DNA from: Fimbriimonadaceae bacterium
Lineage (GTDB): Bacteria; Armatimonadota; Fimbriimonadia; Fimbriimonadales; Fimbriimonadaceae
Direction of reading: 5' to 3'
NCBI GenBank assembly: GCA_026129685.1
Contig: JAHCHO010000004.1
Location: 1 to 64,000 of the forward strand
Length of the DNA: 64,000 bases
This document shows positions 25,508-36,379 of this stretch, one piece after another (position 1 is the first letter of the stretch; each line of letters begins with the position of its first letter). The translations under genes and the position numbers were made by a program. The notes beneath the pieces were generated by a model, which worked only from the letters and a program-made list of their open reading frames with translations, was not told where the DNA came from and searched no databases.

Positions 25508-27561
25508 TGGCTCAGGGTCAGCCGCTGTTCGACAGATCGCTCGTCGTGCGGGCGGTCCGCGACTCGGTTTTCAAACTCGATCCACGGGTGCAGGCGCGCA
25601 ACCCCGTGATGTTCGTCGTGTACCTCGGCTCGATTCTGACGACCGCGTTGTGGATTCAGGCGTTGGGCGGTCAGGGTGAGGCGTCTCCATCCTTCATTCT
25701 GTCGATCGCCGTGTGGCTCTGGTTCACGGTGCTGTTCGCCAACTTCGCCGAGGCCATGGCGGAGGGTCGCGGCAAGGCTCAGGCGGACGCTCTCAAGGCG
25801 GCCAAGAAGGACGTTCGCGCACGGAGGCTGAAGGTTCCGTCCGACCGGAGCCAGAGCGAGTGGGTGTCGGCAAGCCAACTTCGAAAGGGCGACTTCGTCT
25901 TGATCGAGGCGGGTGAACCCATACCGGGAGACGGAGAAGTCGTCGAGGGAATCGCCACGGTGGACGAGAGCGCGATCACCGGGGAGTCGGCCCCGGTGAT
26001 CCGCGAGTCGGGCGGAGACGGTAGCTCGGTGACCGGCGGCACGCGCGTCCTGAGCGACTGGATCGTCGTGGCGATCAGCGCCAATCCGGGAGAGACCTTC
26101 CTTGACCGAATGATCTCGATGGTGGAAGGGGCGAAACGGCAGAAGACCCCCAACGAACTCGCCCTAAGCATCTTGCTCGCCGCGATGACGATCGTCTTTC
26201 TCCTGGCTTGCGCGACCCTGCTGCCGTTCTCGCTGTATGCGGTCGCAAGCGAAGGGAAGGGGCGCGCCATCACGGTGACGGTGTTGGTGGCCCTGCTCGT
26301 TTGCCTTATCCCGACCACAATCGGAGGTCTACTGAGTGCGATCGGGATCGCGGGGATGGATCGCTTGCTTCGGCGGAACGTGATCGCGACCAGCGGTCGC
26401 GCGATCGAGGCGGCGGGGGACGTGGACGTTCTCCTGCTGGATAAGACCGGGACCATCACGTTTGGGAACCGCCAAGCCGTCGAATTTCATCCGGCGCCGG
26501 GAGTGGAAGCGAAGTACCTTGCCGATCGCGCGCAGCTCGCCAGCCTCGCCGACGAGACGCCGGAGGGTCGCAGCATCGTCGTGCTGGCGAAGGAGTTGTT
26601 CCGGCTTCGCGGTCGAGAGGTTGGAGGCGAGCGCTTTGTGCCCTTCACGGCTCAAACACGAATGTCCGGCGTCGATTTCGAGGGCACCTCCCTGAGAAAG
26701 GGCGCCCAGGACGCCGTAAAGCGGTGGGTCGAAGGCAAAGGAGGCCAGTTCCCGGTGGAGGTGCAGAAGAAGGTTGATGAGATTGGTCGTTCCGGGGGAA
26801 CTCCGCTCGTCGTCGCCGAGAACGATACGGTGCTCGGGGTGGTCTATCTCAAAGACATCGTGAAGGGCGGCATCAAGGAGCGCTTCGGAGACCTACGCCG
26901 AATGGGTATCCGAACGGTGATGGTCACCGGGGACAATCCGCTTACGGCGGCCGCCATCGCGGCCGAATCCGGAGTCGACGACTTTCTGGCGGAGGCCACT
27001 CCGGAGGCCAAACTTCAGCTGATTCGGGAGTTCCAGCAGGGCGGTCGGCTCGTCGCGATGACCGGCGACGGTACGAACGACGCGCCCGCTTTGGCTCAGG
27101 CCGATGTCGCGGTGGCGATGAATTCGGGCACTCAAGCGGCGAAGGAGGCGGGCAACATGGTGGATTTGGACAGCAATCCAACGAAGTTGATCGAGGTCGT
27201 CGAGGTCGGGAAGCAGCTTCTGATGACCCGGGGGGCGCTCACGACCTTCAGCATCGCCAACGATGTGGCCAAGTACTTCGCGATTCTCCCCGCCGCGTTC
27301 GCGGCAACGTACCCGGAGCTGTCGGTCTTGAACGTGATGAGACTGAAGACCCCCGAGAGCGCCATCCTGAGCGCGGTGATCTTCAACGCGGTCGTGATCG
27401 TGGCGCTGATCCCGTTGGCACTCAAAGGAGTGAGATACGTGCCTCTCGGCGCGAACCAAATCCTGAAGCGCAACCTTGTGGTCTACGGTCTCGGCGGCCT
27501 CGCCGTACCTTTCGCCGGAATCAAGTTGGTTGATCTCGTTATTGGAGTGCTCTTCCGGTGA
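25504..27561 (+). CDS. kdpB: KdpB, P-type ATPase subunit
   Basis: 685 residues, full length. Energises K+ uptake by ATP hydrolysis through a phospho-Asp intermediate. Motifs: TGES in the actuator domain (about residue 160), DKTGTIT with the phosphorylated Asp near residue 313, and the hinge [10 protein letters not shown]. Membrane segments flank these. Overlaps kdpA and kdpC by ATGA/GTGA junctions. Confidence 0.97.
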   Translation: MMAQGQPLFDRSLVVRAVRDSVFKLDPRVQARNPVMFVVYLGSILTTALWIQALGGQGEASPSFILSIAVWLWFTVLFANFAEAMAEGRGKAQADALKAAKKDVRARRLKVPSDRSQSEWVSASQLRKGDFVLIEAGEPIPGDGEVVEGIATVDESAITGESAPVIRESGGDGSSVTGGTRVLSDWIVVAISANPGETFLDRMISMVEGAKRQKTPNELALSILLAAMTIVFLLACATLLPFSLYAVASEGKGRAITVTVLVALLVCLIPTTIGGLLSAIGIAGMDRLLRRNVIATSGRAIEAAGDVDVLLLDKTGTITFGNRQAVEFHPAPGVEAKYLADRAQLASLADETPEGRSIVVLAKELFRLRGREVGGERFVPFTAQTRMSGVDFEGTSLRKGAQDAVKRWVEGKGGQFPVEVQKKVDEIGRSGGTPLVVAENDTVLGVVYLKDIVKGGIKERFGDLRRMGIRTVMVTGDNPLTAAAIAAESGVDDFLAEATPEAKLQLIREFQQGGRLVAMTGDGTNDAPALAQADVAVAMNSGTQAAKEAGNMVDLDSNPTKLIEVVEVGKQLLMTRGALTTFSIANDVAKYFAILPAAFAATYPELSVLNVMRLKTPESAILSAVIFNAVVIVALIPLALKGVRYVPLGANQILKRNLVVYGLGGLAVPFAGIKLVDLVIGVLFR

Positions 27562-28163
27562 GAGAGCTCGTCCGCGCCATCCGGATGTACGTTGCCTTGA
27601 CGGTCTTGACGGGCGTGGCCTATCCGGCTATCGTTACGGTCGTCGCCCAACTCCCATTCCCCGAACAGTCCAATGGATCCCTGATCTCTAAGGCCGGCAA
27701 GTTCGTGGGTTCGCGGCTCGTCGGGCAGTCCTTCGACGCACCCAAGTACTTCTGGGGTCGACCGTCGTTCACTTCGCCGTTCCCCTACAACGCAGCCGCT
27801 TCGGGCGGATCGAACCTGGCTCCAACGAACCCGGCGCTGATCGGTGGGAAAGACGCCAACGGCTCGGTCGTACCCGGCGTCATCTCAACACGGATCTCCG
27901 CCCTGAGGGCGTTTGAGACCGGAACTGTCCAGGTCCCGACCGACTTGGCGACGGCAAGCGCAAGCGGACTCGACCCGCACATCAGTCCGGGAGCGGCTGA
28001 GTACCAGGTCGAGCGAGTCGCAAGGGCTAGGCGCATGTCGGCCGATGCGGTCCGAGCGATCGTCAGGGCGCACACGGAACCGCCCCAACTCGGCGTGCTG
28101 GGCGAGCCGGTCGTCAACGTTCTGGAGCTCAATCTGGCTCTGGACGGACGTCAAGGTGAGTGA
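27558..28163 (+). CDS. kdpC: KdpC, potassium-transporting ATPase accessory subunit
   Basis: 201 residues. One N-terminal membrane helix ([20 protein letters not shown]) followed by a periplasmic domain with the KdpC signatures [15 protein letters not shown] and [20 protein letters not shown], and the C-terminal [14 protein letters not shown]. Needed for assembly and function of the Kdp pump. GTGA overlap with the next gene. Confidence 0.97.
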   Translation: MRELVRAIRMYVALTVLTGVAYPAIVTVVAQLPFPEQSNGSLISKAGKFVGSRLVGQSFDAPKYFWGRPSFTSPFPYNAAASGGSNLAPTNPALIGGKDANGSVVPGVISTRISALRAFETGTVQVPTDLATASASGLDPHISPGAAEYQVERVARARRMSADAVRAIVRAHTEPPQLGVLGEPVVNVLELNLALDGRQGE

Positions 28164-28624
28164 CAATCCGCGTGCGAAGCAAGACGGTGGACGGGACGAC
28201 GACGGTGAAAGCCATACAGGATCCCGTCCTGATCGCCCTGTTGCCCAGGTGGTCTGACGCGACTGAGGTCGTCTGGCGCCTGGCCTTTGATCATGCGGTG
28301 GCCTTGGCGGAGAACGACGCGGAGGCGCGGTCTTACCGGGAGCAGTGGACGGGCATGGACGATCGGCCTTTGCTCATCCTACGGTGTGCGCCCGCGACTG
28401 CGGTCTCCCTCGGGGTCGAGGTCGTGTTGGAGATCGCATCGCGCCACCCGGGCCGCCCGATCGGTGTCCTTCTCGTGGATGGGCCCGAGGCTTCAGGGTA
28501 CCGCGAGGGGCGACGGAAGGAATGGAACCACTCGTTCGGCAATGCGTTGGTGCAGCGACTCCACGACATCCAGGTGTTCGAGTACGCGCTCAGTTGGGCG
28601 ACTCGGCCGCCGCGCGTTCGGTAG
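28160..28624 (+). CDS. Unknown protein in the kdp operon
   Basis: 154 residues, starting GTG within the kdpC stop (GTGA) and ending nine bases before kdpD. No known kdp gene looks like this. Sequence: a short beta-rich start, then [39 protein letters not shown] and [16 protein letters not shown], suggesting an alpha/beta domain. No signal peptide, membrane segment or metal motif. Cotranscription with kdpC and kdpD suggests a role in K+ sensing or Kdp control; this is inference only. Confidence 0.7.
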   Translation: MTIRVRSKTVDGTTTVKAIQDPVLIALLPRWSDATEVVWRLAFDHAVALAENDAEARSYREQWTGMDDRPLLILRCAPATAVSLGVEVVLEIASRHPGRPIGVLLVDGPEASGYREGRRKEWNHSFGNALVQRLHDIQVFEYALSWATRPPRVR

Positions 28625-28636
28625 CCTAACACAGTG

Positions 28637-31258
28637 ATGGCTCAATCGCCCACAGCCACGGACCGCAACCCGCAACGGCGGGGACGCCTAAAGGTTTATT
28701 TGGGCATGGCGGCGGGGGTGGGCAAGACGTTCTCAATGCTCGGCGACGCCAAGTCGGACGTCGCGAGGGGGCTCGACGTGGTGATCGGTTACCTCGAGGC
28801 GCACGGCCGGAGGGAGACCGAGGAACTCGCGATAGGTATCGAGCGGTTGCCGCTTCGCGAAGGTCAATATCGGTCGGTCACGATCCGGGAATTTGACCTA
28901 GACGCCGCACTCCAGAGAAGACCCGAGGTCCTGCTCGTCGACGAGTTGGCCCATACAAACGCACCGGGGAGCCGCCACGCGAAGCGGTGGCAGGATATCG
29001 TCGAGTTGCTCGATGCCGGGGTCTCCGTCCGGACCACCGTCAATATCCAACACGTCGAGAGCCTGCGAGACGTGGTCGCTCAGGTCACGGGCGTTTCCGT
29101 GCAGGAGACCGTGCCGGACTCGTTTTTCGACGTTGCGGACGAGGTCGAACTTGTGGACCTCCCGCCGGACGAACTGCACAAGCGGCTCGAGGAGGGAAAG
29201 GTCTATGTACCGGAAAAGGTCGACCAGGCCATTCTGGGTTTTTTCAGGCGGAGCAACCTGTTGGCCCTCCGGGAGTTGGCGCTTCGGCACACGGCCGAGA
29301 GGGTCGACGAAGAGATGCGCCAGATCCGGACGCTTCAGGATGTCCGCGAACCTTGGCACACTCGGCAACGGATTCTGGTCTACGTCGAGCCAAATCGGAT
29401 GGCGCCAAGGGTGGTGCGCGCCGCCAGACGGCTGGCGTCCGACCTCCACGCGGACCTTGTCGCCGTCAGGGTCGAGAGCCCGGGTCAAGGCGTATCCTCG
29501 GACGCTGGAAGGGCTGAACTCGAGGCTGCGTTGGCTCTGGCAGAGAACCTTGGAGTCCGGACGGTCGCCCTCGCGGGCGAGGATGTCGTCGCCGAGGTCA
29601 TCCGGTACGCACAGTCCGAGAATGTTACGACGATCGTGGTGGGCAAGGCCGTGCGCCGCCGCTGGTTGGACATGGTGTTCGGCTCGGTTACCGACCGGCT
29701 TATCCGCGCCTGCGGGGAGATCGACGTCATGGTCATTACCGGGGCGGAGGAGTCGGGGAACCCTCTTCTGGTGCGGCGCAAGCCCGAGCCATCCACTTGG
29801 CAGAGCTACGCGGCGACGTTGGGGATACTTGCTCTCTGCACCACCATCGGGTTTCTGATGGTGCGCCGGTTCGACTTGGCGAACATCGTCATGGTGTACC
29901 TCTTGGGCGTGGCGGTGATCTCGGTGCGGTACGGGCGGAGAGAGTCGTTGTTAGGGGCGGTCCTCGGGGTCGCGCTCTTCGACGTGTGCTTCGTGCCTCC
30001 CCATGGGACGTTCGCCGTGACCGATGCGCAGTACGTGGTGACCTTCGGCGTGATGCTCGTCGTCTCGGTGCTGATCAGTTCACTCACCCTGCGGCTCAAG
30101 GAGCAGACGCGGTCTACCCTGAAGCAGGAAAGGGAGACGGCGGCCCTGTACGAGGTGAGCCGACAGCTTGCCTCGTCGCGCAAGCGGGAGGAGATGGCGG
30201 CCATCGCGGCTCGCAAGGCCGCCTTGATCACCGGCGCAGAGGCGGTGGTGTTCGCCAAGGGCGATGAAGGCCGACCGCAAGTTCTGTCCCCGTCCGCGAC
30301 CGGGTACGAGTCGGACGCGAAGGAACTTGGGGTCGTGGGTTGGGTCTTCGACCATGGACGCCCAGCAGGCACGGGCACCGACACCTTGTCGGGCGCGGTG
30401 GGAATGTACCTGCCCCTAATGGGCTCGGAGGGTTGCGTCGGAGTCCTCGGCCTGCGTCCGCCCCAGGCCCAATCCCTGGACACCGGCCGGCACCTCGTCG
30501 AGTCCATCGCGCACCAACTCGGCCTGGCGCTGGATCGGACCCAACTCGCGAAGGAATCGCACGAAGCGAGCCTAAGGGTCGAGCGGGAGAAACTGCGCAG
30601 CAGCCTGCTGAGCGGGGTTTCCCACGACCTTCGCACCCCGTTGGCGTCGATCCAAGGGTCGGCGAGCAGTTTGGTCGAGCAGTCCGACCTGTCGGAGAGG
30701 AGCCGCACGCTGGCGACCACCGTTTACGAGGAGTCGGTGCGGATGGCCAAGCTCATTCGCGACCTGTTGGACATGTCCCGATTCGAGGGCGTCGGCGTCG
30801 AGTTGCACCTGGATTGGCATTCGCTGGAGGAACTGATCGGTTCGGCGATCTTGCGCACGGAGAATCTGTTCGAGACGCCGATCCACCACAATGTGGCGAG
30901 CGACTTGCCGCTTCTGCGGCTGGACGGTGTTCTTGTCGAACAGGTCTTCGTGAACCTGCTGGAGAACGCGGCGCGCCACGCGGGGGCCGGCACTCGGGTC
31001 GAGGTCGTCGCCGTTCGCGGCGACAGGGGGGTCGAAGTGAGCGTGCGGGACAACGGTCCGGGGATCGCCAAGGGTGAGGAGGAGGCCGTGTTCGAGAAGT
31101 TCTGGAAGCGTGGCGGAACCGGTTTCGGCCTTGGACTTGCCATCTGCCGGGCGGTGATGACGGCGCACGGAGGCAACATCTCGGCGAGGAACCGCCACGA
31201 GGGCGGCGCCGAGTTCAAACTGCGGTTTCAGTCGGAAGTATCCCACGAAGGGTGGTGA
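28637..31258 (+). CDS. kdpD: KdpD, osmosensitive potassium sensor histidine kinase
   Basis: 873 residues. Domain order: KdpD N-terminal ATP-binding domain with Walker A GMAAGVGKT (about 25-33) and LLVDELAHTNAPGSRH; a universal-stress-like domain (RILVYVEPNRMAPRVVRAAR); four membrane helices (about 395-500); a GAF-like region; then the kinase core with H-box SGVSHDLRTPLAS near residue 660, N-box FVNLLENAARHA and G-boxes DNGPGIA and GTGFGLGLAI. ATG at 28637 is used; a GTG directly before it is also possible. The response regulator KdpE normally follows but is absent: the next gene is convergent. Confidence 0.95.
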   Translation: MAQSPTATDRNPQRRGRLKVYLGMAAGVGKTFSMLGDAKSDVARGLDVVIGYLEAHGRRETEELAIGIERLPLREGQYRSVTIREFDLDAALQRRPEVLLVDELAHTNAPGSRHAKRWQDIVELLDAGVSVRTTVNIQHVESLRDVVAQVTGVSVQETVPDSFFDVADEVELVDLPPDELHKRLEEGKVYVPEKVDQAILGFFRRSNLLALRELALRHTAERVDEEMRQIRTLQDVREPWHTRQRILVYVEPNRMAPRVVRAARRLASDLHADLVAVRVESPGQGVSSDAGRAELEAALALAENLGVRTVALAGEDVVAEVIRYAQSENVTTIVVGKAVRRRWLDMVFGSVTDRLIRACGEIDVMVITGAEESGNPLLVRRKPEPSTWQSYAATLGILALCTTIGFLMVRRFDLANIVMVYLLGVAVISVRYGRRESLLGAVLGVALFDVCFVPPHGTFAVTDAQYVVTFGVMLVVSVLISSLTLRLKEQTRSTLKQERETAALYEVSRQLASSRKREEMAAIAARKAALITGAEAVVFAKGDEGRPQVLSPSATGYESDAKELGVVGWVFDHGRPAGTGTDTLSGAVGMYLPLMGSEGCVGVLGLRPPQAQSLDTGRHLVESIAHQLGLALDRTQLAKESHEASLRVEREKLRSSLLSGVSHDLRTPLASIQGSASSLVEQSDLSERSRTLATTVYEESVRMAKLIRDLLDMSRFEGVGVELHLDWHSLEELIGSAILRTENLFETPIHHNVASDLPLLRLDGVLVEQVFVNLLENAARHAGAGTRVEVVAVRGDRGVEVSVRDNGPGIAKGEEEAVFEKFWKRGGTGFGLGLAICRAVMTAHGGNISARNRHEGGAEFKLRFQSEVSHEGW

Positions 31259-31288
31259 ATCGCCATCGCCCTCAACCCACCGATCTAG

Positions 31289-32560
31289 CTAAGCGGGAAC
31301 GAGACGGAAACGGTGAGGGCGAGGCTTCGCCGTTGCCCGTTGCCGAGCGCACAAATCCCGACGCAGGGCCTCGACGGCAGCGCTCGCCCGTCCCGCGCCT
31401 TTGAGACTCGCGAACGGGATTTCGACGTCGCGCCATTTGACAAAGAACGCGCGGTTCTTCTTGATCGTGAGTTGGAGGAGGTCCCGGGCTTGCGAGAGCA
31501 TCGGGGTGCGGTGGTCCGCAAGGTTGATCCCTCCGGCAAGGTCCTGATCCGTGAAGAGGCCCACGTCCTTGTCATCGATCTGTAGGCGGTACCGTCTCCC
31601 CCGCAACCCCTGAATGGTCAGGAGTTGTTGGTCAAGCGCCGGGACCAAGTCCGAGGAATCGACCGCCAACATGAGCGTCTTGTCGTCTATGTCGAGCGGG
31701 AAGGGAAGCGAGGCGTCGGTCTGGGTCCATGAGGTTCCGTCGAACCCGCTCACGCGGGCGTTGACGGCCCCCAAGACACGCGACCGTCCGGCGTCGAGCC
31801 GAACCGCCGAAACGAGAGACGGCATTCCCCACGCCTTCAGGATTTCGGCCGCCATCAACACACCTCCAGCGGCGCTGGGGTGTATCCAGTCGGGCACGAT
31901 CTGTTGCGCGAGGGCCACATCCCGATCCTTGGCTCGCCCCATGGCGGCCACGAGGGGACGGTTCAGATCGGCGAACGTGGCGTCGTGCTCTTTGGCGAGG
32001 TCGTGCACAACCTCGCCGTACCGCAACAGGACCTCGTTGTAGCCGCCGGGGTGCTTCGCGTCGCCGGGAAAGGAGGGTGGCCGGGTGGTGTCGTCCCAGG
32101 GAGAAGTGAGATTGAGCGTGAACCGTACGCCGGGAGCCAATTCCTTCAGCCATCCGAGCACCTTGCCGTACCATAGGCGAAAGGTGTCGGCCACCTTGGG
32201 GTCGTAAGGCACGTACCCGCCATCGTTCATACCGAACATAAGGCTCACGACGGTTGGTCGCAGGGGGGCAATGTCCCGCTTGATCCGTACGTCGCTCGAT
32301 CCGCCCGCTTCGTCCCATCCCGTCGTCCCCCAGGTGGTGTCGCCGCCCCAGCCGACGTTGTAGAACTCGACTTTAAGGTTCGGGTAGCGGGCGAGCACGC
32401 CCGCCTCGACGTAGTTCGTGTAGTGGGCCTGCTCGGTAATGCTGTCACCGTGAAACACCACTCGGTCACCATCGCGAAGATAGAAGGGCGGGGTCCCCGA
32501 GCTCGTTATAATCATCGTCGCCGCAACTCCAAGGACGTACAACACGCATTCACCTTGCAT
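31289..32560 (-). CDS. SGNH/GDSL-family hydrolase (secreted)
   Basis: 423 residues. Probably an esterase deacetylating a polysaccharide in the locus, or a related lipase-like enzyme. The N-terminal segment VLYVLGVAATMIITSSG is a likely signal. Block I is VVFHGDSITE (nucleophile Ser), block II includes NVGWGGDT, block III FGMNDGG, and block V DWIHPSAAG (Asp/His). The C-terminal ~150 residues form an extra beta-rich domain. Last gene of the minus-strand sugar operon, overlapping the GH42 gene by 11 bases. Confidence 0.85.
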   Translation of the reverse strand: MQGECVLYVLGVAATMIITSSGTPPFYLRDGDRVVFHGDSITEQAHYTNYVEAGVLARYPNLKVEFYNVGWGGDTTWGTTGWDEAGGSSDVRIKRDIAPLRPTVVSLMFGMNDGGYVPYDPKVADTFRLWYGKVLGWLKELAPGVRFTLNLTSPWDDTTRPPSFPGDAKHPGGYNEVLLRYGEVVHDLAKEHDATFADLNRPLVAAMGRAKDRDVALAQQIVPDWIHPSAAGGVLMAAEILKAWGMPSLVSAVRLDAGRSRVLGAVNARVSGFDGTSWTQTDASLPFPLDIDDKTLMLAVDSSDLVPALDQQLLTIQGLRGRRYRLQIDDKDVGLFTDQDLAGGINLADHRTPMLSQARDLLQLTIKKNRAFFVKWRDVEIPFASLKGAGRASAAVEALRRDLCARQRATAKPRPHRFRLVPA

Positions 32561-34643
32561 CGGACAATCGTTCTCGAATCGGGGAGGGAGCCACTGACAA
32601 GGGCCGTACCCCGACCCAGACCCCGTGGGGCGGCAGCGTTACCGAGTTCGGTAGGGAGCGGTCTTGCGGATCGGCGTAACCCGAGCCACTCGTATCGATC
32701 AACCGAGCTTGATCCCCGGTGTTGATCAGGAAGAGGTGCTCCCGTGTCCCAGACCGCTTTCGCGCGTAGACGTGTTGCGGCAAGGGACGATCAAAGTCCG
32801 AAGCAAGTCCGGTACGCTGGACGAGCGCGCCATAGAACGCGTCCGTAAGCGCCCGATCGTTTCGGCTGGCGACGTAGTAGACTTCACCAAGGCCGTAGCG
32901 GTTGAGGGTGATGGCGGGCCGTCCAGCATAGAAGTCGCTCGCATACGCGGCGAGGACCTCCGCGGCTTCGGCGTGGACCAGTTCGCATAGTTCAGTCGCC
33001 GAGAATCGTCCAACCAGGTTCAGAGCGTTCCCGCTCAAGAACTCGACGTCCACGGTCCGTTCGTCGTGAAGGGCGTCGATCTCCTCGTTCCAGATGCCGC
33101 ACAGCTCCCGGAGGGGTCCGGGAAACCCCCCAAAGAAGCAGCGCTCGTTTTCGTCCACCATCCCTGTCCAGTAGGTGGTGACGAGGGTTCCGCCTGCCGA
33201 GACGAAGCGTTCGAGGATTTCCGGCACTCCCGGCTTCAGGAGGTACAGCATTGGGGCCACGACGAGGCGGTAAGGCGCCAGATCGGCGTCTGAGGCGATC
33301 ACGTCGGTCGCGATAGATCGAGCGAGGAAGGGCCGGTAGTGGTCGTAGCAGACCTCGAGGTAGCCCATACGCCCCCGTCTCGGGCCACGGGCCAGATCGA
33401 TCGCCCAGGAGTTCTCCCAGTCGTAAACGATGGCGACCTCGGCGTGGGTCTCGGTGCCGGCCACCTCGGTCAGCCGTTTCAGTTCCGCACCAAGTTCGGA
33501 CACCTCGCCGAAGACCCGGGTGCTCGAAGTGCCATCGTGCTGGACCACCGCCCCGTGGTACTTCTCGCGACTGCCTCGGGACTGGCGCCATTGGAAGTAG
33601 AGGACCGAATCGGACCCGTGGGCGACGGCTTGAAGTCCCTCCATCCGATGGGCTCCCGGTCGCTTCAGCGCCATCACCGGCGCCCAGTTCGAGGACGAGG
33701 GCGTGCATTCGATCAGGAGGAACGGTCGGCGCTTCATTGCGCGGTTGAGGTCGTGAGTGAAGGCGACTTCCGTCCAGCGGTCTGGTCCGACGGGTCCCTT
33801 GTGGATGCACGGGTAGCTGTCCCAGGCGATCACGTCCACCTGGTCGGCGAGACGATGGTAGTCCAGCCCTTGGTAAGTCCCCATCATGTTCGTCGTGATC
33901 GGAGCCGTCGAGTGCTCGCGCAGGGGGGCCGATTCGTTGGCCATAAATTGGGCCACCTGGTCCGTGACGAACCGCCGCCAGTCGAGCTGCAGCCCGGTGA
34001 TCGAGGTGTCGCCGTGCGGCCAGCCCGGAAGCGGTATCTGATCCCAGTCGGTGAACGTATGGCTCCAGAAGGAAGTCCAGTAAGCCTGGTTCAGCGCCTC
34101 GAGTTCGCCGCCGAACTTTGTCTTGAGCCACGATCGGAACGCTTCGTGGCAGCGCCCGCAGAAGCACTCCCCGCTGTACTCGTTCGAGACGTGCCAAAGG
34201 GCCAGCGCGGGATGTTCGCCATACCGGACGGCCAGCTGTTCGGCGATGTTCCGGCAGAGTCGGCGGTACTCCGGGGAACTCCAGCAGTGGTTGACCCGTT
34301 CGCCAAACCGGTGACGCACCCCGTCGGGACCGACGCGCAGGATATCTGGGTACGCCCGGGCGGCCCATGCGGGCATGGCGGCGCTGGGGGTCGCGAGAAT
34401 CGCCCGCTTACCCGTTTTGGCGAGGACGTCCATAACCCGATCGAGCCAGTCGAAGGTGAACACGCCCTCCGTCGGCTCAAGCGCAGTCCAGGAGAACACG
34501 CCAAGAGTGAAGGTGTCGCATTGGGCGAGGTCCATCAGGCGGAGGTCTTCGTCCAGCGTTTCGGGGGGCCACTGATCGGGATTGTAGTCTCCGCCGTGCC
34601 AAAGCGTGGGGAATCGGGGGTTCACGTACTGCCGGTCCGTCAT
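32550..34643 (-). CDS. GH42 beta-galactosidase
   Basis: 697 residues from ATG at 34643, which overlaps the upstream stop as ATGA. GH42 enzymes release terminal beta-galactose (or related sugars). Acid/base Glu155 in WHVSNEYSG; nucleophile Glu312 in LLIECTPSSSNWAP; a zinc-type Cys cluster ECFCGRCHEAF at 159-169 plus Cys120. The middle domain (trimerisation, ~400-600) and C-terminal beta domain follow. No signal peptide, so it probably acts in the cytoplasm on imported oligosaccharides, in line with the ABC importer encoded opposite. Confidence 0.93.
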   Translation of the reverse strand: MTDRQYVNPRFPTLWHGGDYNPDQWPPETLDEDLRLMDLAQCDTFTLGVFSWTALEPTEGVFTFDWLDRVMDVLAKTGKRAILATPSAAMPAWAARAYPDILRVGPDGVRHRFGERVNHCWSSPEYRRLCRNIAEQLAVRYGEHPALALWHVSNEYSGECFCGRCHEAFRSWLKTKFGGELEALNQAYWTSFWSHTFTDWDQIPLPGWPHGDTSITGLQLDWRRFVTDQVAQFMANESAPLREHSTAPITTNMMGTYQGLDYHRLADQVDVIAWDSYPCIHKGPVGPDRWTEVAFTHDLNRAMKRRPFLLIECTPSSSNWAPVMALKRPGAHRMEGLQAVAHGSDSVLYFQWRQSRGSREKYHGAVVQHDGTSSTRVFGEVSELGAELKRLTEVAGTETHAEVAIVYDWENSWAIDLARGPRRGRMGYLEVCYDHYRPFLARSIATDVIASDADLAPYRLVVAPMLYLLKPGVPEILERFVSAGGTLVTTYWTGMVDENERCFFGGFPGPLRELCGIWNEEIDALHDERTVDVEFLSGNALNLVGRFSATELCELVHAEAAEVLAAYASDFYAGRPAITLNRYGLGEVYYVASRNDRALTDAFYGALVQRTGLASDFDRPLPQHVYARKRSGTREHLFLINTGDQARLIDTSGSGYADPQDRSLPNSVTLPPHGVWVGVRPLSVAPSPIRERLSDAR

Positions 34644-36379
34644 GGGTTCTTTCCGAGGGTTCGCTCGCCGCGCCACGTGGTGCGGTAGGCGCGGCCGCGG
34701 GTGTCGAGCGTCGCGCGGTAGACGATGCGGTCGCCCGCCTTGAAGCGCGCGCGGCCGAAGGCCCGGGTGGGTATTCGAAACACGGCGCAGTTTCGGGTGC
34801 CCGCCTCGTGGGTCAGCTTCAGTGCTTCCGTCAGGTCAAGGTCGCCCCCAAGACCGAGGCGCGCTTCAACGGGCCGCTTCAGGCCGTCGATCTCCAGTAC
34901 CAATCGCGCCCGATCCTCACTGGGAATCGTACCGGAACGGTAGAAGGCCTCGGCAAAGCGATCCTCGTCGAACTGAATCGCCACGAACAGCCCGGACGGG
35001 TGCCACGATAGGTAGAGGTCTCCCCGGACCTCGCCGCTCGGGTCGGTGCGGGCACGTTCGCGTGGCCAGCGGCCGAGGTCGCGCGCTAGGGAGGGATCAA
35101 TCGGCGGGATGCTCCCGTTCGAAGGCTCGCGGGTCGTCGGGTTCCTCCCTTCGGCGCTCGCAAAGGCCCGCAGCAGCGGCTCATACGGTCGGCCAACGAT
35201 GTCCACCAAACCCATGTTGTAGTTTTCGCCGTCGCTCCGTCCGTGCATCGGCTCGTCGTAGAACTGGAACCAGTGTGCGCCGACCAGGTAAGGCTTCGCG
35301 AACATGGCGGCGAGCTGTCGTTTGAGGCCCTCGACCCGCTCCCGCTGGGTGGAGACGGTGGGGAATCCAGACGCGTCGTTCATGTTGCCGCTCCGGTTCT
35401 GCATCGCGCACATGTAGAACTCGGTCACCAAGAGAGGTTTGCGGGCGCGTCGGTGCAACTCCTCCAAATAGAACGGGGCGAAGCTGCCGTCGCTCCAATT
35501 CGCGTTCAGGTTGGTCGATACGATGTCGGCGACCTTTCCCGCCTCCTCTGCCACTTCCGGATAGAAGTTGCTGATGTAACGATCACCGAGGAAGAGGGCT
35601 CCGGGATCGGCTCGACGGATGGCATCGCGGCAGAGCTCGTAGTAGCGGGCGGCGAGCAGACGCATGACCTTGCGGACGTAGGCCATCCCATGCCCGCCGG
35701 GACGCAGGAAGAGCCGGCCCGCCCTTTGGAGCGTCGCAAAGTCGGTGGCGCCCTCGCAGTCGAAGTCCTCCGTGACGGTCTGCCAAACACCTGGGTAGGC
35801 CTCGCGGAGTAGGGCGACCAGCCGATCGCGCGTGCCGTGTTCGGGGGTCGCCTTCCACGCCCACTCGAACATCGCACCGTACCACCAGCCCAGTTCGTTG
35901 TCGGAGAAGTAGCCGATGACGCGGGGGTCGTCACGGTTCGGCGCGACGCCTTCTCGGGCGATTCGGTAGGTGTCGTCGATCACGGAAGGGTCCCACATGT
36001 CCTTCCACGGGATTCCGCTGGCTCCGAGATGCAGCACCGGCGTCTGGTAGAGATTGCCACGCAGAAGGGAGTGGTCGCTCCATGCGCCGACGGTGTTGAA
36101 CCCCCATTCGGCAAGTCGACGGGTCGAGTCCTTTGCCCAAGCGGCGTCGGTCGTGAAGAGCCTCGACGCCGAATAGCCCGGATTCGTGTCGTCCCATTCT
36201 TGGGCGGCGAGGCCCCGGTTGACGCAGCACACGCCCAAGGAGTGGAATCGGCGTCCGTCCGCGTTCGCGAGCCAGTCGCGTCCGCCTTCCTGGACGACCG
36301 AAAAGCGGGTCTCGGGCGCGCCAACCGTGAGCACGGCGAACGGCAGGACCGCGAGCGAGATCATCAAGGTCATTCCCAT
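34640..36379 (-). CDS. Agarase-like glycoside hydrolase (clan A), paralogue 1
   Basis: About 579 residues from ATG at 36379; an alternative ATG at 36373 overlaps the previous stop as ATGA. The longer open frame to 36829 is out-of-frame sequence of the upstream gene. The signal peptide is MTLMISLAVLPFAVLTVGA. A TIM-barrel hydrolase: RDWLANADGRRFHSLGVCCV at the start, YFSDNELGWW with the candidate acid/base Glu near residue 160, and LLVTEFYM with the candidate nucleophile near 318. The C-terminal ~150 residues resemble a carbohydrate-binding beta domain. Clearly a paralogue of the next gene upstream. Substrate (galactan or agar-like) is inference. Confidence 0.83.
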   Translation of the reverse strand: MGMTLMISLAVLPFAVLTVGAPETRFSVVQEGGRDWLANADGRRFHSLGVCCVNRGLAAQEWDDTNPGYSASRLFTTDAAWAKDSTRRLAEWGFNTVGAWSDHSLLRGNLYQTPVLHLGASGIPWKDMWDPSVIDDTYRIAREGVAPNRDDPRVIGYFSDNELGWWYGAMFEWAWKATPEHGTRDRLVALLREAYPGVWQTVTEDFDCEGATDFATLQRAGRLFLRPGGHGMAYVRKVMRLLAARYYELCRDAIRRADPGALFLGDRYISNFYPEVAEEAGKVADIVSTNLNANWSDGSFAPFYLEELHRRARKPLLVTEFYMCAMQNRSGNMNDASGFPTVSTQRERVEGLKRQLAAMFAKPYLVGAHWFQFYDEPMHGRSDGENYNMGLVDIVGRPYEPLLRAFASAEGRNPTTREPSNGSIPPIDPSLARDLGRWPRERARTDPSGEVRGDLYLSWHPSGLFVAIQFDEDRFAEAFYRSGTIPSEDRARLVLEIDGLKRPVEARLGLGGDLDLTEALKLTHEAGTRNCAVFRIPTRAFGRARFKAGDRIVYRATLDTRGRAYRTTWRGERTLGKNP

